A stretch of 59,050 bases of DNA from Candidatus Thiomargarita nelsonii (GCA_000785145.2 JSZA02000036.1:1-59050); one strand, 5' to 3'; positions 39,096 to 48,232 are shown, numbered from the stretch's first letter. Made by a program: numbers and translations. Notes: generated by a model not told the origin, from the sequence alone.

Positions 39096-39398
39096 ATGTT
39101 TGAGCAATTAAAAAACCACTTTGACAAACCAAGAACGGCAGAGGATGCGAAGGAACGCCTAACAATTATCCTTCGCCAGGAACGCCATCAGGCTCATAGG
39201 CGTATCCATTTACCTACGTTACAAAGAGACTTGCTAAATGTGGTCAGAAAATACGTTACTGTTGAAGAAGAACATATCAAAATCAATTTAGAAAAACAGG
39301 GTCATTATGAAATTTTAGAACTTAACATTACTCTGCCCGAGCTGGAAAACCAGCAATTGCAAATCACTAATGGGGGGGGCAAAGTTGATGCTCTCTAG
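39096..39398 (+). CDS. minE: Cell division topological specificity factor MinE
   Basis: 100 residues. The N-terminal amphipathic and MinD-contact region includes AKERLTIILRQERHQAHRR, followed by LPTLQRDLLNVVRKYVTVEE and the C-terminal dimer strand ILELNITLPE. MinE stimulates MinD ATPase to set the division site. minC and minD, normally adjacent, are absent. The last 15 residues after LPE pass through a run of eight G (39372-39379) and may not be native. The next gene starts 18 bases later. Confidence 0.85.
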   Translation: MFEQLKNHFDKPRTAEDAKERLTIILRQERHQAHRRIHLPTLQRDLLNVVRKYVTVEEEHIKINLEKQGHYEILELNITLPELENQQLQITNGGGKVDAL

Positions 39399-39416
39399 CT
39401 CCTTCAAATAATTGAT

Positions 39417-40481
39417 ATGCCACATTTATTAGTTGCCATTTCTTCGCATGGGTTTGGACATGCCATGCAAGCAATATTAGTTCTCAACGCTTTACGAAAG
39501 CGTTTGCCTACACTAAATGTTACCTTGCGTACACAAGTCTCAGCTGATTTTTTGGCAAGTCGTTTACATGGCGATTTTAAGTTGTTACCACATGCCAGTG
39601 ATTTTGGTATGTATATGCACTCCGCTGTGGATGTAGATGTGGCGGCTAGTGCGGCTGCTTATAGCAAGTTTCATGCGAATTGGTCAGAAAAAGTGGCTGT
39701 CGAGGCGAAAGCATTGGTAGCCACACAAGCGGATTTAATTTTAGCCGATATACCTTACTTAACTTTGGCGGGTGCCAAACGGGCTGGCATACCAGCCGTT
39801 GCTTTATGTTCTCTTAACTGGGCGGATATTTATTGGCATTATTGTGCCCCCAAGGCTCGACAAATTCACCAGCAAATGCAAGGGGCTTATCAAAGTGCCC
39901 GATATTTTTTGCAAGCTGAACCGTTTATGCCGATGAGAGATTTAGACAATACCCGGCCTATAGGCCCACTAGCCACTATCGGCATCAATCGTCGTATTAG
40001 CATTAACCAACAATTACAATTAAATCCTGAACAATCTTTAGTATTGATAGCATTGGGCGGTATAAAAATGCCTTTACCCTTGCAAGATTGGCCTAAAATG
40101 CCTGGCATATCTTGGCTGGTACCCGCCGCTTGGCAAATTCAACGCCCTGGGTTTTACACTTGGGAAAGTTTGAACTTGCCTTTTATTGATGTCCTCCGTT
40201 CCTGTGATGTTGTCATTACAAAACCGGGTTATGGCACTTTTACCGAAGCGGCTTGTAATGGTGTTGCTGTGTTATATTTAGAACGTGAAGATTGGCCAGA
40301 GACGATTTATCTGGAAACTTGGTTAAAAAAACAGGCGCGTGCCCTTTCTATTTCACGTCCCCAGCTTGAGCAAGGCACGATTTTGGAGAGCTTAAAACAG
40401 GTTTTGGCCGCACCTAAACCAAAACCGCCAAGTGCCACAGGTGCAGTGCAAGCCGCTGAGTTACTTTTGCCACTTTTTTAG
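39417..40481 (+). CDS. GT-B glycosyltransferase-like protein
   Basis: 354 residues. The N terminus HLLVAISSHGFGHAMQAILV is the glycine-rich start of a GT-B fold (MurG/UGT-like). The C-terminal half has LVLIALGGI and a nucleotide-sugar-binding block with DVVITKPGYGTFTEAACNGV. The acceptor and donor cannot be told from sequence. It follows minE on the same strand. It could act on cell envelope or lipid carriers, but no neighbouring pathway supports a specific role. Confidence 0.75.
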   Translation: MPHLLVAISSHGFGHAMQAILVLNALRKRLPTLNVTLRTQVSADFLASRLHGDFKLLPHASDFGMYMHSAVDVDVAASAAAYSKFHANWSEKVAVEAKALVATQADLILADIPYLTLAGAKRAGIPAVALCSLNWADIYWHYCAPKARQIHQQMQGAYQSARYFLQAEPFMPMRDLDNTRPIGPLATIGINRRISINQQLQLNPEQSLVLIALGGIKMPLPLQDWPKMPGISWLVPAAWQIQRPGFYTWESLNLPFIDVLRSCDVVITKPGYGTFTEAACNGVAVLYLEREDWPETIYLETWLKKQARALSISRPQLEQGTILESLKQVLAAPKPKPPSATGAVQAAELLLPLF

Positions 40482-40503
40482 GCGTCCAAAATTTATTTTG
40501 GGC
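40481..40503. repeat. Diverged dispersed palindrome at slt 3' end
   Basis: GCGTCCAAAATTTATTTTGG followed by GC: the same layout as the family with A/T changes in both arms, so pairing is kept. It lies between two convergent genes and supplies the slt stop codon. Confidence 0.7.
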
Positions 40504-42421
40504 AAATTATATCAAGTGGCATCACTTTCACTTCTGGGTGTCCCAGCATCTGGTACTCAAAAATAGGCATGTAGCTCAAAACCCGTTTCACATATTTGCG
40601 GGTTTCATTAAATGGTATCAACTCAATCCAAATGTCTGCGGGTAAACAAGCGTATTTTTTCGCCCAGCGTTTGGCACGCGAGGGTCCAGCGTTATAAGCC
40701 GCAGTGGCTAATAGGCGATTGCCGTTGAATTGGTTGAGCAAATCTCTCAAATAGGCTGTGCCTAGCGCAATATTAATATCAGGTACAAACAGCTCTTTGT
40801 TGTTTTTGAGTATTATTTGTTGTTTTTTAGCAACGTTTTTGGCAGTCGCCGGCATCAATTGCATCAATCCTGAAGCCCCCGCAACGGAAATGATATCGCT
40901 TTGAAAAGCACTTTCTTGACGAATAACGGCATAAACATAAGCAAAGTCAAGTTGTTGTGCCTGGGCATGATTTAGCACAGTATCATAGAAGGGGAGCGGA
41001 AAGCGTATATCAAGATCATCATAATATTTGGCTTTGGCAATCGCACGAATGGCGCGATCATGCCATCCCCATTCGTGGGCAATGGCAGCCGCTATTTTTA
41101 ATTCGGAAGTGCTTAAATTTGACAACACCGCATCCCATTCTAAACGAGCGAGATCAGTCAATCCAATAAAATACAATTCATGGGCTCGTAACATACCCGC
41201 TTGTTTTTCAAACAATTGATCTTTTTCTTTTTGACTGATATTTAAGGGATGTGACAGAAACTGATATTGTTTTCCAAGCCGTCCTGCCGCTAAAAAGCCA
41301 TAGTAGTCCCGATTTTCAGATAATGTTTTAAAGCGTTTTTCGGCTTTTTTGGTTTCCCCTGTTTGTTCCAAGGTGCGTGCCCGCCAATATTGAAATTGGA
41401 GTTTATCTTGCTTAGTGATTGGCAAAGATTGTATGAGTTTTTTGACATCTTGCCAATTTTGTTGAGCAAGGGCGACTTGTAGTCTTGCTTGGATGATCTT
41501 ATCATCAACCAAGTTTTTATCAACTTCTGTGAGCCAACGTGCCGCTTCTGGGTGGTTTTGTCTCACGCTCCTTAACACAATGTCGTAAAACAATTCCGCA
41601 TTTTCCTGATCAGTGAAAGCGTAACTCGTTTTATAGTTTTTCCAATGTTGATAGGCACTGTCAGCATCTTGGCGTGCTAAGCGTCGCAACCCATGCAACA
41701 GTATCTCGCGGGCAAAAGGTGTCTCATCAGATAGCATAAATTCGTTCAATGTACTAGCTGGTTTGTTGTGCATATCCTGCCAGAGAGTCGCCAATTCTTG
41801 ATCTGCCTCAGGCAAGCTTTTAGCGATAAAGCGAGCCAGTCCTATATTCCCCTTTTGCATAGCGAGGCGAATGCGTTGCCAGCGCATTTCATTGGTGATA
41901 AGTTCATTGTCATAGAGATAGGCAAACAATGGATCACATTCGTTGGGCTGAGAAATGCCGACGAGCCATAAATCTTTTACTTTCTCCAATAGCTCTTCTT
42001 TCAATTCTCCCTGAGTCTTAAAATGTGCTTGGAGATGGTAACACTGCAAAACGGTGCTTTTTTGTGGCGTGTAATTGGCAATGAAGGTTTGCCAAGCGCC
42101 TTTTTGAGCCAATTTGGTGAGCCACGCTTGTCGCAATAATTGTGCGATGGGACTATCTTTGTACTGTTCTAAAAATGCTTGGATAGTCTCTGCCTCCTCA
42201 AGGTGGGATTCAAGATAGAAGTAACGCAAATAATGGACAATCGGGTAATCTTGCAATTGCGCTGATAGTTGTTCAAAGCTTGTCTTTGAGTTCTCTTTCA
42301 AAAGAACTTGACGCGCTTCTTTAAATTGCCAGCGTTGTTGCAACAAAGGATTAGTCTGGGCGTTTGCAATGCCGCTAAAGAAAATCCCCATGCTCAAGAT
42401 GTAAAAAATAAATGTTTTCAT
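40493..42421 (-). CDS. slt: Soluble lytic murein transglycosylase
   Basis: 642 residues, like Slt70. A signal peptide (FYILSMGIFFSGIANA) precedes a long alpha-helical superhelix (about 25-450) and a C-terminal lysozyme-like domain. The catalytic Glu lies in VIRQESAFQSDIISVAG, followed by SGLMQLMPATAKNVA and TAAYNAGPSRAKRW. It cleaves peptidoglycan in the periplasm, releasing 1,6-anhydromuropeptides. The last residues and stop (CCA AAA TAA) are in a diverged copy of the dispersed palindrome (40481-40503). Confidence 0.94.
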   Translation of the reverse strand: MKTFIFYILSMGIFFSGIANAQTNPLLQQRWQFKEARQVLLKENSKTSFEQLSAQLQDYPIVHYLRYFYLESHLEEAETIQAFLEQYKDSPIAQLLRQAWLTKLAQKGAWQTFIANYTPQKSTVLQCYHLQAHFKTQGELKEELLEKVKDLWLVGISQPNECDPLFAYLYDNELITNEMRWQRIRLAMQKGNIGLARFIAKSLPEADQELATLWQDMHNKPASTLNEFMLSDETPFAREILLHGLRRLARQDADSAYQHWKNYKTSYAFTDQENAELFYDIVLRSVRQNHPEAARWLTEVDKNLVDDKIIQARLQVALAQQNWQDVKKLIQSLPITKQDKLQFQYWRARTLEQTGETKKAEKRFKTLSENRDYYGFLAAGRLGKQYQFLSHPLNISQKEKDQLFEKQAGMLRAHELYFIGLTDLARLEWDAVLSNLSTSELKIAAAIAHEWGWHDRAIRAIAKAKYYDDLDIRFPLPFYDTVLNHAQAQQLDFAYVYAVIRQESAFQSDIISVAGASGLMQLMPATAKNVAKKQQIILKNNKELFVPDINIALGTAYLRDLLNQFNGNRLLATAAYNAGPSRAKRWAKKYACLPADIWIELIPFNETRKYVKRVLSYMPIFEYQMLGHPEVKVMPLDIICPK

Positions 42422-42423
42422 CT

Positions 42424-42444
42424 GTCAGTTATCAGTTATCAGTT
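42424..42444. repeat. TAACTGA heptamer triplet
   Basis: Three direct TCAGTTA units (TAACTGA on the minus strand) between the slt start and the trmJ end. Such intergenic TAACTGA repeats are reported as abundant in marine Beggiatoaceae. Directly upstream of slt (its start is 42421), it could affect slt expression. A partial copy lies at 48237-48250 upstream of hicB. Confidence 0.85.
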
Positions 42445-42450
42445 AATTAG

Positions 42451-42473
42451 TCGGCCAGATTTATCTTGGACTC
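42451..42473. repeat. Dispersed palindrome copy at trmJ 3' end
   Basis: CCAGATTTATCTTGGACTCG: the minus strand reads GCG AGT CCA AGA TAA, the last codons and stop of trmJ. Confidence 0.78.
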
Positions 42474-43174
42474 GCCGCCGTTAAAATACCACGCAAAATA
42501 TTAACTTCTGTCTCAATCAATTGCACTCTATTAAACAAGCGATGTAAATGTCGCATTAATTGTCTAGGATTTTTGGGATCTAAAAATTCAATATCGATCA
42601 ACGTTTGTTCAAGGTGTTGATAGAATTGTGCCACACTCTCAGCAGAGGCGAGTGGACTTCCCAATTCCCAATTCTCTTTAGTTGCTATATCTCGATTTTC
42701 TAACGTTTTAAGCAATTCGTATGCCAAAATTTGAACCGCCGCTGCAACATTGAGGGAGCTAAAGCTGGGATTGGTAGAAATTTGTACAAGAAAATGACAA
42801 AGATCTAATTCTTGATTAGTTAATCCAGATTGTTCTCGCCCAAAGACTATCGCTATTTTTCCTGTACTTTCTAAAGCTTTTTCAGCACAAGCTTTAGGTG
42901 TTAATGTCGGCCAAGCAATACGGCGGGATCGCGCACTGGTACCAAAGATCAGCTGACAATCCCATAAACTTTCTTCAAAAGTATCAAATATTTGTGCCTG
43001 TTCCAAAATATCGTCTGCACCAGTGGCTCGGGCTGTCGCCTCGGCACTGGGAAAGTGTTTAGGTTGCACGAGCCGCATGTGGGATAAACCCATTGTTTTC
43101 ATGGCGCGTGCGGCAGCACCAATGTTGCCGGGGTGGGTGATGCCAACGAGTATTATTTGAATATTATCTAGCAT
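42461..43174 (-). CDS. trmJ: tRNA (cytidine/uridine-2'-O-)-methyltransferase TrmJ
   Basis: 237 residues from the ATG at 43174, where the family N terminus IQIILVGITHPGNIGAAARA begins; the upstream open frame covers the sdhC promoter region and is rejected. SPOUT-fold knot motifs FGREQSGLTNQEL and NPSFSSLNVAAAVQ are present. TrmJ methylates position 32 of several tRNAs. The C terminus (SPR, stop) comes from the palindrome. It is divergent from sdhC. Confidence 0.93.
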   Translation of the reverse strand: MLDNIQIILVGITHPGNIGAAARAMKTMGLSHMRLVQPKHFPSAEATARATGADDILEQAQIFDTFEESLWDCQLIFGTSARSRRIAWPTLTPKACAEKALESTGKIAIVFGREQSGLTNQELDLCHFLVQISTNPSFSSLNVAAAVQILAYELLKTLENRDIATKENWELGSPLASAESVAQFYQHLEQTLIDIEFLDPKNPRQLMRHLHRLFNRVQLIETEVNILRGILTAASPR

Positions 43175-43193
43175 TGTGTTTTTTTTCAAGCTT

Positions 43194-43215
43194 GGATGGT
43201 GTTGCAACACCATCC
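43194..43215. promoter_or_regulatory. Perfect 22-bp palindrome in the trmJ-sdhC gap
   Basis: GGATGGTGTTG followed immediately by its reverse complement, centred at 43204/43205. TATTATAG about 20 bases downstream could be a -10 box for sdhC. The palindrome could be an operator or a hairpin in the trmJ leader. No transcription factor is identified. Confidence 0.5.
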
Positions 43216-43281
43216 GAAAAGTTAATATATTATAGTTCAGCACGTTGAATATTTCAAAGACTGTACAAATTGGAGCAAACG

Positions 43282-43677
43282 ATGATAACAACACATAAGC
43301 GCCCTCTATCGCCACATTTACAAATTTACAAAGCACAATTGACCTCTGTGATGTCAATTCTCCACCGCGCCACAGGTCTCTTTTTATCTCTTGGAACTCT
43401 CGTGCTGGTGTATTGGTTGATGGCGGCAGCCGAAGGTCCAACCGCCTATCAACAAGCGCAAAGCTGGTTAGCGTCTTGGTGGGGACTTTTTCTGTTATTT
43501 GGATGGTCTGTTGCTTTATTTTATCACCTGTGTAATGGCATTCGTCATTTATTTTGGGATGCTGGCTTAGGTATGGACATCAAAACGGTTTATGCTACGG
43601 GCAAAGTTGTTTGGATTGCCACTTTCATTTTAACGGCTTTAACTTGGGTATTGGCTTTTAACGGAGACATAAGATGA
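43282..43677 (+). CDS. sdhC: Succinate dehydrogenase cytochrome b subunit SdhC
   Basis: 131 residues from the ATG at 43282, preceded by TTGGAGC. The N-terminal RPLSPHLQIYKAQLTSVMSI and HRATGLFLSLG are SdhC signatures. Three membrane helices follow, with the haem-ligand His region LCNGIRHLFWDAG. It anchors the complex and forms the quinone site with SdhD. Its stop overlaps the sdhD start (ATGA). Confidence 0.93.
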   Translation: MITTHKRPLSPHLQIYKAQLTSVMSILHRATGLFLSLGTLVLVYWLMAAAEGPTAYQQAQSWLASWWGLFLLFGWSVALFYHLCNGIRHLFWDAGLGMDIKTVYATGKVVWIATFILTALTWVLAFNGDIR

Positions 43678-44060
43678 ATGAATTGCGTACCTCTTTATCG
43701 CGTGTGCGTTTTTTGGGCTCTGCCAGAGAGGGCGCTAATCGTTTTATCGCACAACGCCTTTCGGCTATTGCTTTAGTACCACTTTTATTATGGTTTGTCG
43801 CCTCTATCATTTTTTTCATCGTCAAGGCTGATCATGCCAGTTTAGTCGCTTGGATACGATTATATTGGAATACGGAATTACTCATCTTATTGATTATAAT
43901 ATTGTTTTATCATACACATTCTGGTTTGCAAGAAATTTTAGAAGATTATGTGCATAATGAAATAATCAAGGCGATTGCGATGGTTTCGATGAAGTTTTTC
44001 GTTATTGCCATCACTGTCGCTTCCGTATTGGCGGTGTTACGAATTGCTTTGGGGGCTTAA
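43674..44060 (+). CDS. sdhD: Succinate dehydrogenase membrane anchor SdhD
   Basis: 128 residues, with three predicted membrane helices. The N-terminal [20 protein letters not shown] and the block [18 protein letters not shown] are typical of SdhD. The stop is directly followed by sdhA. Confidence 0.92.
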   Translation: MNELRTSLSRVRFLGSAREGANRFIAQRLSAIALVPLLLWFVASIIFFIVKADHASLVAWIRLYWNTELLILLIIILFYHTHSGLQEILEDYVHNEIIKAIAMVSMKFFVIAITVASVLAVLRIALGA

Positions 44061-44061
44061 T

Positions 44062-45858
44062 TTGTCTACTGCATATCAGATTATTGATCATAGCTACGAT
44101 GTCATCGTTGTCGGTGCTGGCGGCGCCGGTTTACGCGCTAGTTTGGGTATGGCAGAAAAAGGCTTGACAACGGCTTGTATTACAAAAGTCTTTCCAACCC
44201 GCAGTCATACGGTTGCTGCCCAAGGGGGTATCAGTGCTTCTCTCGGCAATATGGGAGAAGATGATTGGCGTTGGCACATGTACGATACTGTCAAAGGCTC
44301 CGATTGGTTAGGCGATCAAGATGCGATTGAATATATGTGTCGAGAAGCGGTGCCGGCGATCATTGAATTGGAGCATTATGGTGTTCCGTTTTCGCGTACT
44401 GATGATGGGAAAATTTATCAACGTCCCTTTGGTGGAATGACGACCAATTATGGTGAAGGCATCGCCCAGCGTACTTGTGCCGCCGCTGATAGGACGGGAC
44501 ATGCGATTTTACACACGCTTTATCAGCAATCGCTCAAATACAAAGCTGAATTTTTTATTGAATACTTCGCGCTCGATTTAATCATGGATGATGAGGGTGT
44601 GTGTCGGGGCGTGATGGCTCTGAATATGGCAGAAGGGACTATTCACCGTTTTAGTGCTCAGATGGTGGTGCTGGCAACGGGTGGTTATGGACGTGCTTAT
44701 TTTTCGGCCACTTCTGCCCATACTTGTACTGGTGATGGTAATGGCATGGTGCTACGTGCGGGTTTACCGTTGCAAGATATGGAATTTGTGCAATTCCATC
44801 CAACGGGTATTTATGGTTCTGGCTGTTTAATTAGTGAAGGTGTGCGCGGAGAAGGGGGATTTCTGGTTAATTCTGAAGGCGAACGATTTATGCCACGTTA
44901 TGCCCCCCATGCCAAAGATTTAGCGTCGCGTGATGTGGTCAGCCGCGCTATTACGATGGAAATCCGCGAAGGGCGGGGCGTTGGTGAACATAAAGATCGT
45001 ATTTATTTACACCTTGAACATTTAGAGCCGGATATCATCAAGGAGCGTTTACCGGGCATTGCCGAATTGGCGCGAATTTTCGCTGGTGTTGATGTCACCA
45101 AAGCACCTATCCCGGTTTTACCGACTGTGCATTATAATATGGGCGGCATTCCGACTAATCATTATGGAGAAGTTGTCACGCTCAAGGAGGGTAATACTGA
45201 AGGAGTGGTGCCTGGATTGATGGCGATTGGAGAATGTGCTTGCGTCTCGGTACATGGGGCTAATCGTTTAGGTTCTAATTCTCTACTTGATATTATTGTG
45301 TTTGGGCGGGCGGCTGCGATACGCTGCGCTCAGATAATGGCAGGCAATGCTGCTGCGCCGCATAAGCCTTTAGCTAAAAATGCGGGAGAAGCGGCGTTAG
45401 AACGTTTAGATAATTTGCGCTATGCGAAGGGTAGCTATAATACTGCCGAAATTCGTTTGAAAATGCAGCGCGTGATGCAAGATCATGCGGCTGTTTTTCG
45501 GACAGGCGAAATCCTTGAAGAAGGCGTAGAAAAAATTGCTGAAGTCTTTCACTTATTTTCTGATATTAAAATCACAGATCGTTCTCTGATTTGGAATTCT
45601 GATTTGATTGAAACTTTGGAATTAGATAATCTGCGAGGACAAGCGGTGGTGACTATGAATTCGGCTTTGAATCGTACCGAAAGCCGAGGAGGACATGCGC
45701 GTGAGGATTATCCAAATCGTGATGATGAGAATTGGCTCAAACACACCCTGGCATGGTTAGACGCGCAAGCTCAGGTGACAATCAATTATCGTCCTGTCCA
45801 TCTGTACACTTTGACGCCTGATGTTGATGTGATTCCGCCGAAGGCTAGGGTTTATTAA
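44062..45858 (+). CDS. sdhA: Succinate dehydrogenase flavoprotein SdhA
   Basis: 598 residues from the TTG at 44062, directly after the sdhD stop. An ATG at 44005 would add 19 residues read from inside sdhD and is less likely. FAD binding is shown by [20 protein letters not shown]. The covalent FAD His is in [11 protein letters not shown]. Catalytic-region motifs [24 protein letters not shown] and [15 protein letters not shown] are present. It oxidises succinate to fumarate in the TCA cycle. No sdhB follows in the next kilobases, so the iron-sulfur subunit is either elsewhere or lost from this operon. Confidence 0.95.
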   Translation: MSTAYQIIDHSYDVIVVGAGGAGLRASLGMAEKGLTTACITKVFPTRSHTVAAQGGISASLGNMGEDDWRWHMYDTVKGSDWLGDQDAIEYMCREAVPAIIELEHYGVPFSRTDDGKIYQRPFGGMTTNYGEGIAQRTCAAADRTGHAILHTLYQQSLKYKAEFFIEYFALDLIMDDEGVCRGVMALNMAEGTIHRFSAQMVVLATGGYGRAYFSATSAHTCTGDGNGMVLRAGLPLQDMEFVQFHPTGIYGSGCLISEGVRGEGGFLVNSEGERFMPRYAPHAKDLASRDVVSRAITMEIREGRGVGEHKDRIYLHLEHLEPDIIKERLPGIAELARIFAGVDVTKAPIPVLPTVHYNMGGIPTNHYGEVVTLKEGNTEGVVPGLMAIGECACVSVHGANRLGSNSLLDIIVFGRAAAIRCAQIMAGNAAAPHKPLAKNAGEAALERLDNLRYAKGSYNTAEIRLKMQRVMQDHAAVFRTGEILEEGVEKIAEVFHLFSDIKITDRSLIWNSDLIETLELDNLRGQAVVTMNSALNRTESRGGHAREDYPNRDDENWLKHTLAWLDAQAQVTINYRPVHLYTLTPDVDVIPPKARVY

Positions 45859-46163
45859 TACTGTTTAAAGGAGTCCAAGATTTATCAAGGAAGTCCCAAA
45901 ATATTTATCTGAAAAGCTAATGGGCGGGTAACCAGTTGACAAAGCCATGAGCAATGGTACATCATAACTATTGTTCGGCGACATAAGATGCCGCTTGTTA
46001 AAAATAAAATTGGAGGTAAAAATGAGATAACTTTAACACCTGATGTTGATGTTATTCTGCCGAAGGCTAGGGTTTATTAAGCAAATTAAGCGGCCTTCGC
46101 TAAACCTCCTGACTCTAAAAATTCGTTGTCCTACACAGAGGTGTACATTTTAAGGAAAACGTT
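45859..46163 (+). repeat. Spacer with palindrome and duplicated sdhA 3' tail
   Basis: A palindrome variant lies at 45868-45896. At 46028-46080 the sequence copies the last codons of sdhA (ACTTTAACACCTGATGTTGA ... CTAGGGTTTATTAA, encoding TLTPDVDV and KARVY). The same TTTATTAATANTGTTTAAAG plus palindrome unit recurs after mazF at 46719-46765. No intact gene; the stretch occupies the place where sdhB would be expected. Confidence 0.75.
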
Positions 46164-46394
46164 ATGCAAAAAAAACTCACTATCACACTTGATGAACAAG
46201 TGTATGAGGGACTATGCAGGGTGATCGGTCAGCAATATCTCAGCCAATTTATTGAACGGCTGGTGCGTCCACATGTTATTGAGACCGATTTAGAATTTGG
46301 TTATCGCCAAATGGCATTGGACGAAGCCCATGAATTTGAGGCACTTGAATGGGCAGAAGCCACTATTGGAGATGTATGTGATGAAACGCAGTGA
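46164..46394 (+). CDS. Antitoxin of a MazEF/PemIK-type module
   Basis: 76 residues. The N-terminal [20 protein letters not shown] resembles a ribbon-helix-helix DNA-binding segment. The acidic C terminus ([20 protein letters not shown]) would wrap the toxin. AAGGAAA precedes the ATG. It overlaps the mazF-like gene by 14 bases. It probably binds its own promoter. Confidence 0.82.
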   Translation: MQKKLTITLDEQVYEGLCRVIGQQYLSQFIERLVRPHVIETDLEFGYRQMALDEAHEFEALEWAEATIGDVCDETQ

Positions 46395-46704
46395 AGTTTG
46401 GTGGGTCAATTTTGACCCTTCTGTTGGTGGCGAAATACGAAAACAACGTCCAGCAGTGATTATAAGCAATGATGCTTCCAATCAATTCTTAAATCGTGTA
46501 CAAGTCGTACCTATGACAAGTAACGTAGATCGTCTCTATCCAAGTGAAGCTTATGTGATGCTAAATGGAAAACAACATAAAGCCATGACTAACCAATTAA
46601 CCACTGTGAGCAAACGTCGCCTAAACAATAAGATTGGTCATTTGTCAAGTAGGGATATTCAGAAAGTAGAACAGGCTATTAAAATACAGTTAGGGCTCAA
46701 ATAA
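46381..46704 (+). CDS. mazF: MazF/PemK-family mRNA interferase toxin
   Basis: 107 residues from the ATG at 46381. The N terminus [20 protein letters not shown], then [19 protein letters not shown] and [13 protein letters not shown] are the standard MazF/PemK blocks. It cleaves mRNA sequence-specifically. The gene overlaps its antitoxin gene. An earlier in-frame ATG lies inside the antitoxin and is rejected. Confidence 0.9.
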   Translation: MKRSEVWWVNFDPSVGGEIRKQRPAVIISNDASNQFLNRVQVVPMTSNVDRLYPSEAYVMLNGKQHKAMTNQLTTVSKRRLNNKIGHLSSRDIQKVEQAIKIQLGLK

Positions 46705-46737
46705 AGAAATTATTAACGGTTTATTAATAGTGTTTAA

Positions 46738-46765
46738 AGGAGTCCAAGATTTATCTTGGACGTCC
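46738..46765. repeat. Dispersed palindrome after mazF
   Basis: AAGGAGTCCAAGATTTATCT followed by TGGACGTCC. The flank TTTATTAATAGTGTTTA is shared with the copy after sdhA, which suggests the MazEF segment was inserted by duplication of this unit. Confidence 0.85.
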
Positions 46766-46809
46766 AGACCAAAATATTTTTGACGGTTTTTAAAAATCAG
46801 GTATTTGTT

Positions 46810-47145
46810 ATGATGATAACAACAGAGACGATAACACCACAAAAAGTATTAAATTTAGCACTGTCTTTACCGATCACTGAGCAGCATTGGTTGAAGCAAC
46901 AATTAAACCATCTTCTACTAAAAACTTTACCAGAAAATCCCACACTAGAACAAGCCATTGAATTTTACCTCAGCGATAAGTGCAGCCTTGGACGGGCGGC
47001 GGAGTTAGCGGGCGTGACTCGATGGGAGATAATGGATATTTTGTCGAAGCGTGGTATTCCCACCAATGGTGGACACGAATTCACGACAGATGAAATAGAA
47101 ACCATGCAGAACGTTTTTGAGGTACGCTATGGCAGTCGTAAGTGA
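46810..47145 (+). CDS. UPF0175-family antitoxin
   Basis: 111 residues from one of two adjacent ATG codons. The C-terminal half (FYLSDKCSLGRAAELAGVTR, WEIMDILSKRGIP) is the UPF0175 helix-turn-helix core. These proteins are partners of DUF3368 PIN toxins. The toxin gene overlaps its stop, in a decayed form, so this is an orphaned antitoxin. Confidence 0.8.
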   Translation: MMITTETITPQKVLNLALSLPITEQHWLKQQLNHLLLKTLPENPTLEQAIEFYLSDKCSLGRAAELAGVTRWEIMDILSKRGIPTNGGHEFTTDEIETMQNVFEVRYGSRK

Positions 47146-47276
47146 TACTAATATACTCAGTTCTTTCGCAGCTGCCGATGCATTTGTTGCCAAAACTTTT
47201 TCAGGGAGACACGCTTTATATACCGCCTGCTGTTGAGCAAGAATTACAAGTGGGATTGGATTATGGTCTTTTATGA
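47129..47276 (+). pseudogene. DUF3368 PIN-domain toxin, frameshifted and truncated
   Basis: From the ATG at 47129 the product begins MAVVSDTNILSSFAAAD, with the first acidic PIN motif. A frameshift near 47182 changes frame to LPKLFQGDTLYIPPAVEQEL and QVGLDYGLL, then a stop. The rest of the roughly 160-residue domain is missing. It would have been the ribonuclease toxin of the UPF0175 pair. Confidence 0.75.
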
Positions 47277-47328
47277 GAGTTGGACTACCGCAAGATATTA
47301 CTCCTTTTAAAAAATAACGAGCCGTTTT

Positions 47329-47616
47329 TTGAGCACTGACTTGTGGATCGCCATTGAAATGCCTAGCGGGGACTTATTGTTTATGACAGCCGAGCCCTTT
47401 GAGCCATTCAGCCTAACACCACAAGTTTTTAGAAAGTCGGTCAAAAACACTTCAGCGCTCTATCATCTGTTAACATTTGAACTCCCGCCGGATTTGGGTG
47501 GAAAATACACTTTTTATGCCGTCTATGTCAAAGAAGGTAAAAACCCAGTAACAGACAGTTTTTTGGTGCTGCTGTCCTATATTGGAATAGCTGAAACGAC
47601 TTTAAGCAATCGCTAG
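47329..47616 (+). pseudogene. Fragment of a secreted-protein C-terminal domain
   Basis: A 95-codon open stretch encoding DLWIAIEMPSGDLLFMTAEP, then FELPPDLGGKYTFYAVYVKE. It resembles the last beta domain of the large propeller protein (YDLYAAVVLPDGQFITL ... TYCLYGILSAQGENP). It lacks a credible start or signal peptide, so it is probably the tail of a lost gene of that type. Confidence 0.5.
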
Positions 47617-47762
47617 TTGCTGCTACTCATTTCAAATCAAAAACTTGAGGCACTGAGCTTAAAAAACTCGGTGCCGGTTGCCATTGTAGGATAATCGGTT
47701 GTCACGCCGAACATCAATCACATCAATCACTAGACCTGTCAACATTGGCAAAGACTTCGTTA

Positions 47763-48002
47763 TTATGTTTTTTCATACGCTTGCAAAAAATCGCGACGAG
47801 GAATAGCTGCTTGTGTACAAACGGTTCTTAATGTTGACCCCTTAATTTTGGGATGGTTAGGTAAAGTCAGTGGCGTTTTGGTGCCATCAGGATTGTACCT
47901 AAGCATGGCAATATGTTCACGTTCACGCACAACATGAAATCCTAATAATTCAAAGGTTTGAATCACTCTGGTTTTGGGCGCATCGATAGGGAACTTGGAC
48001 AT
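47763..48002 (-). CDS. hicA: HicA-family toxin
   Basis: 79 residues. FELLGFHVVREREHIAMLRY (with the catalytic-type His of the dsRBD-like fold) and TLPNHPKIKGSTLRTVCTQA are diagnostic of HicA/YcfA mRNA interferases. It overlaps the hicB stop by one base, giving the less common antitoxin-first order. Confidence 0.88.
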   Translation of the reverse strand: MSKFPIDAPKTRVIQTFELLGFHVVREREHIAMLRYNPDGTKTPLTLPNHPKIKGSTLRTVCTQAAIPRRDFLQAYEKT

Positions 48003-48232
48003 TAGATAGCAATCCTCGTTTCTGCAACAAAAGCTTCCGACACTTTATCATCATTCTCTTCAAAAGCCTCTGTTCCAAAAGTTTCAATGTGAAAACGGAT
48101 AGCCGAGGTAACATCAATCAATGCTTCTTCATAACTATCTCCTTCGCCCACAACAACACCTTTAAACCCAAGCGGGTAGGCAACGTAGCCATCAGAATGT
48201 TTTTCAATGATAATTTTAACAGGTCTTAACAT
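48002..48232 (-). CDS. hicB: HicB-family antitoxin
   Basis: 76 residues, a short HicB: IIEKHSDGYVAYPLGFKGVV then GDSYEEALIDVTSAIRFHIE, the partial RNase H-like fold. No C-terminal DNA-binding domain is visible. A partial TAACTGA repeat lies just upstream (48237-48250). Confidence 0.85.
   Translation of the reverse strand: MLRPVKIIIEKHSDGYVAYPLGFKGVVVGEGDSYEEALIDVTSAIRFHIETFGTEAFEENDDKVSEAFVAETRIAI

Noticed and set aside
43175..43441. N-terminal extension of trmJ by 89 codons
   Set aside because: It covers the sdhC start region and is not part of the TrmJ family; the ATG at 43174 fits the family start.
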